A stretch of DNA of 36,885 bases from Candidatus Latescibacter anaerobius SCGC AAA252-E07 (GCA_000403035.1 AQSL01000147.1:1-36885), one strand, 5' to 3'. Numbered from the stretch's first letter, positions 24,257 to 34,500 are shown. Notes: a model not told the origin generated them from the letters alone. Program-made: numbers and translations.

Positions 24257-25576
24257 TCATTGCTCACAAACCACTTCTCCGGCAAGATCATACCTTCCGG
24301 CATCGGTTATTCTTACGCGATAGAATGCATTACCTTCTTCAACGCCCCGGGCTACAGAAACGTTTCCGTCAATTTCAGGAGCATCCATATAACTCCTTCC
24401 GGTTGCTCTGCCGGTAACCGGTTCTATCTCGTCGACAATCATATCAAATTCCCTGCCGATCAAAGATCTCTGAAAATCGGCGGAAATACCGCTCTGTATT
24501 TCCATAAGCTTCTCGTAACGTTCCCGCGCAAGATCATCCGGTACCCTGTCTTTTATGCGAGCGGCAAGTGTTCCCTCTTCGGGAGAATACATAAATGCCC
24601 CGAGCCGTTCAAAACGGTAACGCTCGATAAATGCAACAAGTTCACTGAAATCTTTTTCCGTCTCCCCGGGAAATCCTACGATCAGGGAAGTCCTGAGCAC
24701 CAGACCGTCTATACGCTCTCTGAGCGTTTCAAGGAGTTTTTTGATTTTTTCCGGCGTTGTTTTCCTGTTCATGCTTTCAAGAATTCTCCCGGAAATATGT
24801 TGAAGGGGCATATCGATATACGGGAGAACCTTTGAAAGCCCGTTGAATGCTTCGATAAACTCCTCTTTGAAATGAGCGGGATGGGTATACAGGAGCCGTA
24901 TCCATTCGATACCCTCTAACTCGTTTAGTTTTTCGAGAAGCCATGGCAGGTTTTTTTCACCGCCAAGATCAGAACCGAAACATGTCGTATCCTGACCGAT
25001 CAGCACCAGCTCTTGTATGTCCAGTTCGGAAAGTTCTCTGGCTTCTTTCAGGATATCCTCCGCAGCAACACTCCTGAACCGGCCTCGTATTATCGGTATG
25101 GCACAGTATGAACAACGGTTATCGCATCCTTCGGCAATCTTGAGATACGCCGTATAAGGAGACCCGATTATAACTCGTGAATAACCGTTCCCGTTCTGAT
25201 TTGAATAATCGAGCAGTTCACAGCATAAATCGGGAATTTTCCCCACATCTGCAAGGCCGACGATTGCATCGGCTTCGGTTAAATCTTTCTTGAGTTCGTT
25301 TTTGTAACGCTCGGCAAGACAGCCCGCAACTATGAGGGCTTTGAGCTTACCCTTTTTTTTCAGATCGGCGACCGATAGTATTGTATCGATGGATTCTTCA
25401 CGGGCGCTTTCGATAAATCCGCAGGTATTGACCACGATAATATCGGCCTCCTCCTCAGGCACTATTTCGAAACCGCGCTCAACCAGACCGCCGATTATCC
25501 GTTCGGAATCAACCTGGTTCATAGGGCATCCAAGCGTTACAAGAGAAGCTCCGGGAAATGTAGTACTGTTCTTCAT
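24257..25576 (-). CDS. rimO: Ribosomal protein S12 methylthiotransferase
   Basis: Radical SAM enzyme that adds a methylthio group to an Asp of ribosomal protein S12. 439 residues, the normal size. The N-terminal MTTase domain provides three cluster ligands, Cys17 (TLGCPMNQ), Cys52 (VNTCGF) and Cys86 (VAGCLAERY). The radical SAM cluster is Cys151-Cys155-Cys158 (CDNRCSYC). A TRAM domain closes the C-terminus. The CxxxN/P-M-N pattern at Cys17 favours RimO over MiaB. No strong ribosome site precedes ATG 25576. It lies 58 bases after thiC and may share its transcript. Confidence 0.94.
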   Translation of the reverse strand: MKNSTTFPGASLVTLGCPMNQVDSERIIGGLVERGFEIVPEEEADIIVVNTCGFIESAREESIDTILSVADLKKKGKLKALIVAGCLAERYKNELKKDLTEADAIVGLADVGKIPDLCCELLDYSNQNGNGYSRVIIGSPYTAYLKIAEGCDNRCSYCAIPIIRGRFRSVAAEDILKEARELSELDIQELVLIGQDTTCFGSDLGGEKNLPWLLEKLNELEGIEWIRLLYTHPAHFKEEFIEAFNGLSKVLPYIDMPLQHISGRILESMNRKTTPEKIKKLLETLRERIDGLVLRTSLIVGFPGETEKDFSELVAFIERYRFERLGAFMYSPEEGTLAARIKDRVPDDLARERYEKLMEIQSGISADFQRSLIGREFDMIVDEIEPVTGRATGRSYMDAPEIDGNVSVARGVEEGNAFYRVRITDAGRYDLAGEVVCEQ

Positions 25577-25634
25577 TCGAGGTAAGATTCACACTATAGT
25601 TACGGTTGCTGTTTTTTGTAATCGTTACTCGTAT

Positions 25635-26930
25635 TCATTTTCCTTTTTTCGTAACTCCGAGCACATTACCGATTTTCTTTAAAGCGCAGAATTCTCCGCA
25701 CATGGTACACAGGTCTTCTTCAGCCGGGAGATTTTCGGTTCGAACCTTACGTGCATGTTTCGGATCGATACTGAGCTTGTACATCGATTCCCAGTCGAGA
25801 TTCTTCCGGGCTTCGCTCATCCTGTCATCCCATTCCCGTGCGCCGGGATACCCACGTGCAATATCGGCGGCGTGCGCTGCAATCCTTGCGGCAATTACTC
25901 CCTGCTTGACATCTTCCTTATTCGGGAGGCACAGGTGCTCGGAGGGAGTAACATAGCAGAGGAAATCCGCTCCGCTCATACCGGCAAGCGCACCGCCAAT
26001 CGCCGAATTAATGTGGTCGTAACCCGGAGAAACATCGGTAACAAGCGGGCCGAGCACATAAAAAGGCGCATTGCGGCAGAGACTTTTCATTATCTTTATA
26101 TTTGTTTCTACCTGGTCGAGAGGAATATGACCGGGACCTTCCACCATGCACTGTACTCCCGCTTCTCTCGCCCTGTCCACAAGCTCTCCGAGAACAATAA
26201 GCTCGCTTACCTGTGCCCTGTCGGTAGCATCGGCAAGACAGCCCGGCCTCAGACCGTCACCGAGAGAAAGCGCTGCATCATACCGCTTTGTTATCTCAAG
26301 CAGTCGGTCATACTGTTCGTAGAGAGGATTTTCCTTTTCATTGTAGAGCATCCATTCGACCAGGAAAGCTCCCCCCCGCGATACGACATCGGTAAGACGT
26401 CCCTGTTCCCGGAGCCGTTCCACAACTGCCCGGGTGACTCCGCAGTGAACGGTTATAAAATCGACTCCACTGGCAAGCTGGCTGTCAATAATACCAAACA
26501 GGTCATCGTCAGTCATGCGCACCAGGCCGTTGCGCTTATTTTTTGCCCATACACCCGCCTCATATATCGGTACCGTTCCGAGCGGTACCCTGATCTTCTC
26601 AAGAATACTTTCACGCGTTTTCGCTATATCGCCGCCGGTTGACAAATCCATAATCATATCGGCGCCGTATTCAAGAGCGCAGAGCGCCTTTTCGATCTCT
26701 TCCTCTATTGATGAGGCGTCCGATGAAGTCCCGATGTTGGCATTCACTTTTATCCTGAGCCCGCGTCCTATCGCAACCGGTTCGATTCCCCTCACACTGC
26801 TGTTGCACAGGGTGATTTCGCCGGCGGAAACCCTGTCGCGGATAATCTGACCTGTTGTATGTTCATTGAGGGCGATACGTTCGAACTCACCGACAATTTC
26901 ACCGCATTTCGCCCTTTCCATCCTTGTCAT
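25635..26930 (-). CDS. thiC: Phosphomethylpyrimidine synthase ThiC (short form)
   Basis: Radical SAM enzyme converting aminoimidazole ribotide to the thiamin pyrimidine (HMP-P). The 431 residues match the short form found in many anaerobes, lacking the N-terminal extension of E. coli ThiC. The C-terminal cluster motif is CTMCGEFC. NANIGTSSDASSIEEE, TVHCGVTR and VEGPGHIPLDQ are characteristic. AAAGGTGG ten bases before ATG 26930 fixes the start; an in-frame TTG at 26951 lies ahead of that site. Alternative: the close paralogue BzaF (5-hydroxybenzimidazole synthase), which cannot be excluded by eye. No other thiamin gene is near, and no TPP riboswitch is visible upstream. Confidence 0.9.
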   Translation of the reverse strand: MTRMERAKCGEIVGEFERIALNEHTTGQIIRDRVSAGEITLCNSSVRGIEPVAIGRGLRIKVNANIGTSSDASSIEEEIEKALCALEYGADMIMDLSTGGDIAKTRESILEKIRVPLGTVPIYEAGVWAKNKRNGLVRMTDDDLFGIIDSQLASGVDFITVHCGVTRAVVERLREQGRLTDVVSRGGAFLVEWMLYNEKENPLYEQYDRLLEITKRYDAALSLGDGLRPGCLADATDRAQVSELIVLGELVDRAREAGVQCMVEGPGHIPLDQVETNIKIMKSLCRNAPFYVLGPLVTDVSPGYDHINSAIGGALAGMSGADFLCYVTPSEHLCLPNKEDVKQGVIAARIAAHAADIARGYPGAREWDDRMSEARKNLDWESMYKLSIDPKHARKVRTENLPAEEDLCTMCGEFCALKKIGNVLGVTKKGK

Positions 26931-27159
26931 GTAAATCAATCCACCTTTCAAATATAAAAAAAATTTCCCAAACTACTAAAATACGATAAAAGTGAAATTT
27001 TATCAATGAAAAACGAACATGGTGAGTTTGTGAAAAATTTTAAGTATTTTGATTTTTTATGAAATAATAATTTTAAATTTGTTTGCTTTTATTTTTTTCT
27101 TTTGTAATTTATAAATATAATTTTTCTATCCTTAATTAAATAATTGGTCTTATACAAAA

Positions 27160-28332
27160 ATGATTATTACACACGTAAAATTAAAAAATTGGCGTAATTT
27201 CCGAGAAGTAGATGTGGAAATTGGAGACAGAGTTTTTCTTGTGGGGCCAAATGCTTCTGGCAAATCAAACTTTTTAGATGTTTTTCGTTTTTTAAGAGAT
27301 ATCGCTAAACCAGGTGGAGGAGGTTTGCAAAAAGCGATAAATGATAGAGGTGGTATTTCAAAAATAAGATGTCTTGCTGCACGAATAAGACCAGAAATTG
27401 TAATTGAAATTCAACTTTCTGAATCAAGAAATAAACTTCCATCATGGACATACAGCATCGGAATAAAACAACAGCAAAGAGGAAAGCATTTACCAATACT
27501 TGCACATGAGAAAGTGTTTAAAGGTGAAAAGGAAATTCTAAAACGCCCTGACAAATATGATGAAAAAGATGAACTTAGACTAACTGAAACACATTTAGAA
27601 AATATAAATGCAAATGCTGAATTTAGATATATATCAAATTTTCTCTCATCAATATTTTACTTTCACCTTATTCCCCAATTATTACAGCATCCTAATGATT
27701 TTCGCCCTTCATTCGAATCTTCAGATGATCCTTTCGGAAGAAATTTTTTAAAACTCATTGGAATGGCTCGAAAAGATAGCAGGGAATCAAGATTAAGAAA
27801 AATTGAAAAAGCACTTCGTTTAGCTGTTCCACAACTTACGCAGCTTTCATATATCACCGACGAAAAAGAGGGTGGAATACCTCATCTCGAGGCAATTTAT
27901 GAGCACTGGCGTCCCCACGCAGGTAAACAACGAGAAGATCAATTTTCAGATGGAACATTACGTATGATTGCTCTTTTATGGTCACTTTTAGAACGACGAA
28001 ACACTATGCTTCTTTTTGAAGAACCGGAATCATCTTTACATGCCGGTATTGTTTCGAAACTACCTGTATTAATGCACCATTTGTTAACGAAAGCAAAGCA
28101 AAAACGTCAAATAATACTTAGCACACATAGTGCTGAATTACTCTCAGACAAAGCAATTGGCGGAGAAGAAGTAATAATTTTAAGCCCCGACAAAGAAGGA
28201 ACTTATATTAGACAAGCATCTTCTATTAGTGAGATTAAATTTCTATTAGAAAGTGGTTTGAGTATAGCTGATACAGTATTACCACATACTGAACCTTCAA
28301 AAACAAACCAGCTTGAATTATTCGATGTCTGA
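27160..28332 (+). CDS. ABC/RecF-type AAA ATPase of a putative defence pair
   Basis: A 390-residue SMC/RecF/OLD-like ATPase (AAA_15/AAA_21 type). The Walker A motif is GPNASGKS at 29-36. The ABC signature-like FSDGTLRMIALLW precedes Walker B, LLFEEPESSLH, with the catalytic Glu pair at 287/288, and the switch His follows in LSTHSAELL. The protein contains no TOPRIM domain; instead a TOPRIM-like protein is encoded next, overlapping it by eight bases. This split arrangement recalls OLD nucleases and the PARIS (AriA-AriB) type of anti-phage pair. AT-rich with no clear ribosome site at ATG 27160, unlike neighbours. Role in defence is inference from family and context. Confidence 0.88.
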   Translation: MIITHVKLKNWRNFREVDVEIGDRVFLVGPNASGKSNFLDVFRFLRDIAKPGGGGLQKAINDRGGISKIRCLAARIRPEIVIEIQLSESRNKLPSWTYSIGIKQQQRGKHLPILAHEKVFKGEKEILKRPDKYDEKDELRLTETHLENINANAEFRYISNFLSSIFYFHLIPQLLQHPNDFRPSFESSDDPFGRNFLKLIGMARKDSRESRLRKIEKALRLAVPQLTQLSYITDEKEGGIPHLEAIYEHWRPHAGKQREDQFSDGTLRMIALLWSLLERRNTMLLFEEPESSLHAGIVSKLPVLMHHLLTKAKQKRQIILSTHSAELLSDKAIGGEEVIILSPDKEGTYIRQASSISEIKFLLESGLSIADTVLPHTEPSKTNQLELFDV

Positions 28333-28945
28333 TACAATCTATATAAATTTGGTGTATGAAGATACCCTAAGTAGTTCCATTCTACAAAAAATTATCAAAG
28401 AGACTAAACGTCCATATATAATTGGGAGAGGGTATAGCCAAGGGGGTTATGGATTCATCAAACGAACAATAAATGGGTTCAATAACGCTGCAAAAGGAAT
28501 GCCTTATTTAATTCTTACTGATCTCGATAGAGAAATGTGCGCTCCATATTTAATTGAAAAATGGCTAACTTTTCCAAAACATCACAACCTTTTATTTAGA
28601 ATTGCAGTAAAGGAAGTAGAATCTTGGCTTCTCGCTGATACTGATAATTTATCAAAGTTTTTTGGAATTCCAAGAACACTAATTCCACTACTTGTAGAAA
28701 AAATTAATAATCCAAAACAACAGCTAATAAATCTAGCCCGGAGATCACGTAAAAGAGTGATTCTTGAAGATATTGTACCTCCAGATGGTAGTACGGCTAC
28801 ACAGGGTCGCGGATATAATGCAAGACTAATAGAATACGTTAATAATCGTTGGAATATCAAAAATGCTTTAAAAAATTCAAATAGTTTACAACGTACTTTC
28901 AACGCCCTTAAAGTATTTCAACCTATAAATACTATTAAAAAATAA
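28325..28945 (+). CDS. DUF4276/TOPRIM-like partner of the ATPase
   Basis: 206 residues. The pattern fits DUF4276, a family with a TOPRIM-like fold often found beside AAA ATPases. Candidate metal ligands are Glu12 in NLVYEDTLS, Asp66-x-Asp68 in LILTDLDRE and Glu97/Glu99 in IAVKEVESWLLAD. The downstream NPKQQLINLARRSRKR is also typical of the family. It probably acts as the nuclease or effector released or activated by the ATPase. ATG 28325 overlaps the ATPase stop; a TTG four codons earlier is less likely. A terminator-like hairpin follows about 40 bases after the stop. Confidence 0.78.
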   Translation: MSDTIYINLVYEDTLSSSILQKIIKETKRPYIIGRGYSQGGYGFIKRTINGFNNAAKGMPYLILTDLDREMCAPYLIEKWLTFPKHHNLLFRIAVKEVESWLLADTDNLSKFFGIPRTLIPLLVEKINNPKQQLINLARRSRKRVILEDIVPPDGSTATQGRGYNARLIEYVNNRWNIKNALKNSNSLQRTFNALKVFQPINTIKK

Positions 28946-28982
28946 TATAGTATAATCAATCAATATTCTACTTTTCATGAAT

Positions 28983-29020
28983 ATAACCGCATACTTTCTG
29001 TTTTAGAGCGGGTTATTTTT
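28983..29020 (+). terminator. Likely terminator of the ATPase-TOPRIM cassette
   Basis: ATAACC-GC (28983-28990) pairs with GCGGGTTAT (29008-29016), one base bulged, followed by TTTT. It overlaps the hinT stop codon region on the opposite strand and marks the return to host-like composition. Confidence 0.55.
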
Positions 29021-29363
29021 GTGCCCGCATCGGCCCGATCGGTTCGCCGCCCATCAGGTGCATGTGCACATGGAACAACTCCTGTCCGCCATCGTCATTT
29101 GTATTGAGGATAAGTCTGAACCCGCTCGTGTCGATATGTTTCATGCGGGCAACTTCCGAAGATGCTTTGAGCATGGCGCCAAACAGTTCCGGCTCTTTAT
29201 CCGATAACTCGAGCGTCGTTGCGAAATGACGCTTCGGGATTATCAAAACATGAACGGGAGCTTGAGGCGCTGCATCGGGGAATGCAACCACATCATCGGA
29301 TTCGTATATAAAATCCACGGGGATTTCACCGTTTGCAATCTTGCAGAAAATGCAGTCTGACAT
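29013..29363 (-). CDS. HIT-family (HINT-like) nucleotide hydrolase
   Basis: 116-residue histidine-triad protein that hydrolyses AMP-linked substrates such as adenosine phosphoramidates. The active-site triad is ELFHVHMHLMGG, the HxHxH motif near the C-terminus. CIFCKIANGEIP at the N-terminus holds a Cys pair that binds zinc in many HINT proteins. AGGAGGT just before ATG 29363 is a strong ribosome site. Confidence 0.95.
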   Translation of the reverse strand: MSDCIFCKIANGEIPVDFIYESDDVVAFPDAAPQAPVHVLIIPKRHFATTLELSDKEPELFGAMLKASSEVARMKHIDTSGFRLILNTNDDGGQELFHVHMHLMGGEPIGPMRAQK

Positions 29364-29424
29364 AGTACCTCCTTGTATGGATTACGATGTATGGTTCCGG
29401 ATTTTTACAAAACGGTATGAGTAT

Positions 29425-29823
29425 TCATCTATCATTTTTCTCATCAGACAGGTTCATCTGTGACGTGATCCACTTCATGATCAGGTTTACAATATAATCG
29501 ATTTCCCTGTCATCAAGCGCCTTTCCCTTCGGAATGTTATGCCATTTACCGATACAGCCGCGGCAGCAGGTAGCGGTTGCGTGCTGTGCTATAAAAACCG
29601 GGTGATTTTTCATCGGTGTCTGTTTCCCGTCATTTCTCGGATATTGAACAGCAATCCTGTCGGTGATAAAATCAAAAGCGTGTTTTCTGACGGTCTCTAA
29701 TCCCTTCTCACGGATATAATCAATATCACGTTCACCGAGTTTAAACCTGGATCTGAATTTTGAGTGTTTGAGCGACTCAAGTTTTGTTGCTGCATCATCT
29801 TTCATAGTACATTCATGAAACAC
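29425..29823 (-). CDS. DUF4186 protein
   Basis: 132 residues from GTG 29823, or 126 from ATG 29805; neither has a clear ribosome site. The sequence KFRSRFKLGERDIDYIREKG, then ATATCCRGCIGKWHNIPKG matches the DUF4186 pattern, where the paired Cys residues and nearby His may hold a metal. Function of the family is unknown. No signal peptide. Confidence 0.8.
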   Translation of the reverse strand: MFHECTMKDDAATKLESLKHSKFRSRFKLGERDIDYIREKGLETVRKHAFDFITDRIAVQYPRNDGKQTPMKNHPVFIAQHATATCCRGCIGKWHNIPKGKALDDREIDYIVNLIMKWITSQMNLSDEKNDR

Positions 29824-29936
29824 TGTTATTCATACTTTTTTAACCACTGAAAATCTATTTCGAAAAAATTGAAAACCGTAAAAAAATGTGTGCAGGTGCT
29901 CACGGTTTTGATACATCCATCACGTTTCCACTCATT

Positions 29937-30779
29937 TCATTTTTCAACATACCTGGAAATGAATGCATCCAGACCTGCGGAGTAGAGCGTTCCGGACAGT
30001 AAAAATCCTTCATTGTGATTTCCGGTTATTTCTAAAAATTCCCTGGGCTCATGTGCCGCCTCAAAGAGCTGTATCCCCTGGCTGAACGGCACAAGTTCGT
30101 CCTTTGGACTGTGAATTATCAGAACGGGGCTCTTCACCTCACGTATATAATCGATAGTGCGGTAACGGAACTTTGCCAGGAGCCTGACCGGAAGCCAGGG
30201 ATATAAATTCGCGCCCATATCGGGAATGGACGTAAAAACAGATTCGAGGATGAGAGCTTTCGGCATATATTCCCGTGCAAGCCAGCCGGCAACCGCTCCT
30301 CCCAGCGAACGCCCGAAAATAACGATATCCCTGTGTGAAAGAGTCTGTTTTTCCGCAATCCACATAAGCGCCGCCTCAGCATCGGCGTATGTTCCCGGTT
30401 CGTCAGTTTTACCTTCGCTTTTGCCGTAACCACGGTAGTCAAAAATAAAAATGCTCAGCCCAAGCCGGTTAAATAGTTTGATAGTTTCCAGGCGATTTGA
30501 AATATTTCCGGCATTCCCATGGCATATGAGCATGGTACCTCTTGCCTGTTGAGCCGGAATGAACCATCCGCAGAGCTTTACCCCGTCACGGGCTTCGAAA
30601 AAAACTTCCTCATATGTGAGACCTCTGTCTCTAGGTGTCATATCTATCGTGCTATAAGGATAGTATATCATCCGGGACTGAAAGAAATAAAGGAAGATGG
30701 TCATGCCGGTATAAACCGCAAGAACGAGAAAAATAATCGAACGTACAACCGACCAGATATTATGAGCTAAAAATTCCAA
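29937..30779 (-). CDS. Membrane-anchored alpha/beta hydrolase
   Basis: 280 residues with an N-terminal transmembrane helix (about 9-30), like Bem46/ABHD13-type hydrolases. The catalytic set is visible: nucleophile Ser in FGRSLGGA, Asp in HSPKDELVPF and His in GNHNEGF. The oxyanion-region motif HGNAGNIS is also present. Substrate unknown, probably an ester, thioester or peptide at the membrane. The start is TTG 30779, preceded by AAAGGA, 11 bases after the rsmE stop, so it is co-transcribed with rsmE. Confidence 0.88.
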   Translation of the reverse strand: MEFLAHNIWSVVRSIIFLVLAVYTGMTIFLYFFQSRMIYYPYSTIDMTPRDRGLTYEEVFFEARDGVKLCGWFIPAQQARGTMLICHGNAGNISNRLETIKLFNRLGLSIFIFDYRGYGKSEGKTDEPGTYADAEAALMWIAEKQTLSHRDIVIFGRSLGGAVAGWLAREYMPKALILESVFTSIPDMGANLYPWLPVRLLAKFRYRTIDYIREVKSPVLIIHSPKDELVPFSQGIQLFEAAHEPREFLEITGNHNEGFLLSGTLYSAGLDAFISRYVEK

Positions 30780-30790
30780 ACATATATCCT

Positions 30791-31516
30791 TTATAACAGG
30801 TCACTTCGCACGACATTCACCGCAAGCGAGGCCGCGATAATCGCTGCTGTCTCGGTTCTGAGCGTGAGTCCGCCAAGTGAAAAGAGCGCCGCATCGTATT
30901 TCTGGAAAATGCCGTACTCCTGTTCGGTAAAATCACCCTCAGGCCCTATGACAAGCGTAACGGTACGTGTATCCGTGCTATGCCCGAAAGTCTCCTCAAA
31001 ACTCCTGACTGCCCTCTGCGAAGCTACAAAAATCATGCCGTTCGATTGCCGTAAAAAGTCCGAAAGACTATTCGGAGAAGAAATCCCCGGTACCCATGAA
31101 CGTCCCGATTGTTTTGCTGCCTCAAGCGCAATTTTACGGAGTCTCTCGATTTTCAGGCGTCTCGCAGCGCTCTGTTCACACCGTTCTGCCACAATAGGAA
31201 CGATATGTCTTACACCGAGTTCACTGCACTTTTCAACCGCTGTCTCGAACCGTGACGGCTTGATGACTGAGAGAGCGACCGTTATGACCGTATCGGGCTC
31301 TCCTGCGCCGCTGACATCCTTTTCAATCACGGCAAGTACCTGTGTTGTGTCGATAACCTCTATACGGGCATGAACGCGTCTTCCACAGCCGTCGGAAACG
31401 CCTATCAATTCGCCCGGTTTCACACGGCATGAACGGGTTGCATGATGGTGTTCGTCACCGGTAAGGAGAACTGTCGTACGTTTAAAATTGTCGTGTGGCG
31501 TGAAAAAATTTTGCAC
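30791..31516 (-). CDS. rsmE: 16S rRNA m3U1498 methyltransferase
   Basis: SPOUT-fold methyltransferase that methylates N3 of U1498 of 16S rRNA. 241 residues; GTG start with AGGA eight bases upstream. Family signatures are KCSELGVRHIVPIVAERCEQ, VIGPEGDFTEQEY and LSLGGLTLRTETA, which build the trefoil-knot SAM pocket. It forms a group with the downstream hydrolase gene. Confidence 0.95.
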   Translation of the reverse strand: MQNFFTPHDNFKRTTVLLTGDEHHHATRSCRVKPGELIGVSDGCGRRVHARIEVIDTTQVLAVIEKDVSGAGEPDTVITVALSVIKPSRFETAVEKCSELGVRHIVPIVAERCEQSAARRLKIERLRKIALEAAKQSGRSWVPGISSPNSLSDFLRQSNGMIFVASQRAVRSFEETFGHSTDTRTVTLVIGPEGDFTEQEYGIFQKYDAALFSLGGLTLRTETAAIIAASLAVNVVRSDLL

Positions 31517-31591
31517 TTGTTACAATCCTGTTATAGTCCATCCTGCCATTTCATTTCTCTCGTCCGCCGTATAGTCACCCGTTTTACGTTT

Positions 31592-34500
31592 TTATTCTCT
31601 GACCGTTGCCTCGTTATTTTCCTCCAATATTTCCCTGATAACGTCTTCGGGATCAACAATGATGATTATTTTCCCCGATTCCGGTATTCTGTTGAAGGTA
31701 ACAGGTGCCCTTTTCGGTACAAAATCGGTCGGCGCATCAATGCTTTCTATTGTCCTGTCTTCGATGACATTCTCGCCGTCGGAAAGTCGAACCACGACAT
31801 TTTTTGCGGGCGCATTTCCGATATTATGCACCGGAACGGTCAGTTTTTCTCCGGAAAGGACTGCATCCCGGGGATCGACTGCGAGATCGGGCATTGTTTT
31901 GGGCCTGTCATACCGTTTCAACTGTTCAACCCTGATAACAACCGGAGTCCGCGGCGGGATCGGCAGGGTAACAATATCAAAACGCCGCAGGTCTTTTTCC
32001 GTTTCCCAGAGAGTTTCCCCGGCATCTCCGGCGCCTTCACGGTCGTAATGAAGGCCGACCCTGTAACGCCCGTCGCCGATACGGCAGAGTCGCATCGCAA
32101 GATCCCGTTTCACCTCATGAAACGAATAGCAGACAGCCTCAAGCGAGGTGTCATCCGCCCTGAGTATAAGCCGTGCCACATCAGGCCCGCCGCCTGAAGG
32201 CCACATAACCGCAAGTTTCACATGAGCATCCCACCTTGAACCCCTCTCTCCGCCGAGAAGATATCTATATGTTTCACGTGAGCCGTATGGTCCGAAATCA
32301 TCTCGGTGAACGTTTGATGCGGTATAACGGTAAAACGTATACTCGTTCTGGCATGATGCAAACAAACGCATGTTCCCCGCAAGTTCATCCAGCGGCTTTG
32401 AAACATAGGGCTCAACCGGCATATCAAGCCCCCAGTACCAGTTGAGAACATTCACCGATGAAAGGAACGCATTCCCCTCGCCGTAGTTAAGCGGTGTACG
32501 GTCCGGGTGACCGGAATGCCATGCCGATTCCATCTCACGTTCGGCGGCATATGCCTGCCCAAGGTTATTCACAACCGTGTTGTAACGTTCGCTTATAAAA
32601 TCGCCGGTATGCAGGCGGTCGATGGGATGTATACGGCAGTACCCGTCCTTAAAGAGCCCTGTTGCTTCGATCCCTGTGTGTACCGTGTCGATGATGGCGC
32701 GTGCATTATCGTTACCATCGAGCGGAAGGTCTGCCATGTGAAAACTCATGAAAAGAGTATCGTCGTTCCAGCCGCCGCCTATCTGTCCGTCAGGATTCTG
32801 TCTTTCCGCCCACCAGTCCGCTATTCGATGCCTGAATGTGTTGTAATCCCGCATATACACAGCCCAGTCCGGCGCGCCGTGGGAATCCGTCAACGTTGTA
32901 AGCTTAACCCGGGATACATCCTTTGGCGAACCGGAATTGGTATATGCCGGCCCGCTCATGAGTTCCATGAACTGTGCAACAAAATGATCCGGCTTAACCC
33001 GTTTTACCGCCAGCGCCGGTAAAAGTATGTCGAACGGTCCACCGTACATATAAGGATGTTCAAGGGCGACCGTTCTGCCGGTAAACTTCCAGGGTATGTA
33101 TTCATACATTTTCGAATACTGGGCTTTTGCAGGAATTATCTCCTTTTCGGCATATGCATCCACCGCAATATAGGGGGCGGTCGTGGAGACACTGAGCACG
33201 GCAGGATTAGCTGTTTCTCCCAGCTGAACATCGCACCTGCCCGCACTTCCTATGTCTATCCACAACCTGTCTCCGCCGGTAAGCACCATATCCTGGAAAT
33301 CAATTGTCAGTTCCAGCATCCTGAACGTACCGTCGAATCCTTTCATGTTCAGGGCAAACTGGTTCCACAACCTTGAGGGAACAGCGGGATCGTGTACCCT
33401 TACATAGAGAGCTTCTTCAGCTTTTTCGGTTCTCACGGGGAGTGAAAGCGTTACTTCGGTAACACTGGTCGGGCTGTCAAACGGTTCGCTGAAAATATGT
33501 AACCGCCTGAACCCTCCTATGGCAATCCTCTCCTGTGGAGCCCGTACTTTTTCAGGCGATGCCACCGCTGTCCTGCGCTCATCACGGGATGTCAGAGCTT
33601 TGAGTGCAAACGTGTACTTTCCGCCGAGATTCTTTGTGTTTCCGGAGATTTCAAGACGTATTCCATCGGGTTTCGAATCAACCGTCATCGCATGGTAAAG
33701 CCCGATTTCATGAATCCGTTTTGCTCCGGATAACGGCAGGTTTACCTCGCCCTCGAAACCGGGCGGTGTTCCATATCCGGTTGTGAAAGGTATACGGAAT
33801 GTAGCCCCTTCCGGAGCGCTTAATTCCGAACAATACAGGAACCTGTCCCCCGAAGGCACATTGAAGAGATCTTTTACATCACTCATGTTTCCCGATCCGG
33901 CCTGTAGCTTTACATCGGTAAGATTTCCGGTAAGCGTGACATAATTTACCTTCGCATTATCCGGCGTTACAATATCAACCTTTTCGGCATGGTAATCCGC
34001 ATCGCCGGGAATAATGGTAAAAAAGGCATATTCGTGCGGCCATGCCATCTCGTTACGGCCGTCGATGACATACCATCCGGGGATATGTTCATCACATGCC
34101 TCCACAGGGAATACTTCGGTCATTTTCAGGACTGATCCGGGTGTAACGGGGAAGAAATGCGATGCGTAATCTGCGCCGCTGCACAGCGCGATTCGATCGT
34201 AATCATTTGCCGTGCGTTTGGAAAAAGGAGTTTCAATACCCGGAGGCAAATTCGAGTTCATCAGCCGTCTGACATCTTCACTTTTCAGCGGCCGGTCAAA
34301 CAGGTACAGTTCGTCATAAATAAGCCCTGCCGAGGGCAGGTGAAAAAGGCCGGGATACATGGTTTCAAACCAGGAATCATTGCCCCAGGAAGATGCAATT
34401 TTATTCCCGTTCAGCCATAATTCCAGACCGTTTGCCCAGTCCCAGTTGAAAACAATATGGTTCCATCTCTCAGGATTCAACTGCTCTTCGGTTAAAACCT

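Noticed and set aside
25755..26642. 295-codon open frame antisense to thiC
   Set aside because: It is a shadow of a well-supported gene, with no recognisable family and no ribosome site.
31442..32197. 251-codon open frame overlapping rsmE start and the 1150-residue gene antisense
   Set aside because: Cys/Phe/Arg-rich composition typical of antisense shadows; both opposite-strand genes are well supported.
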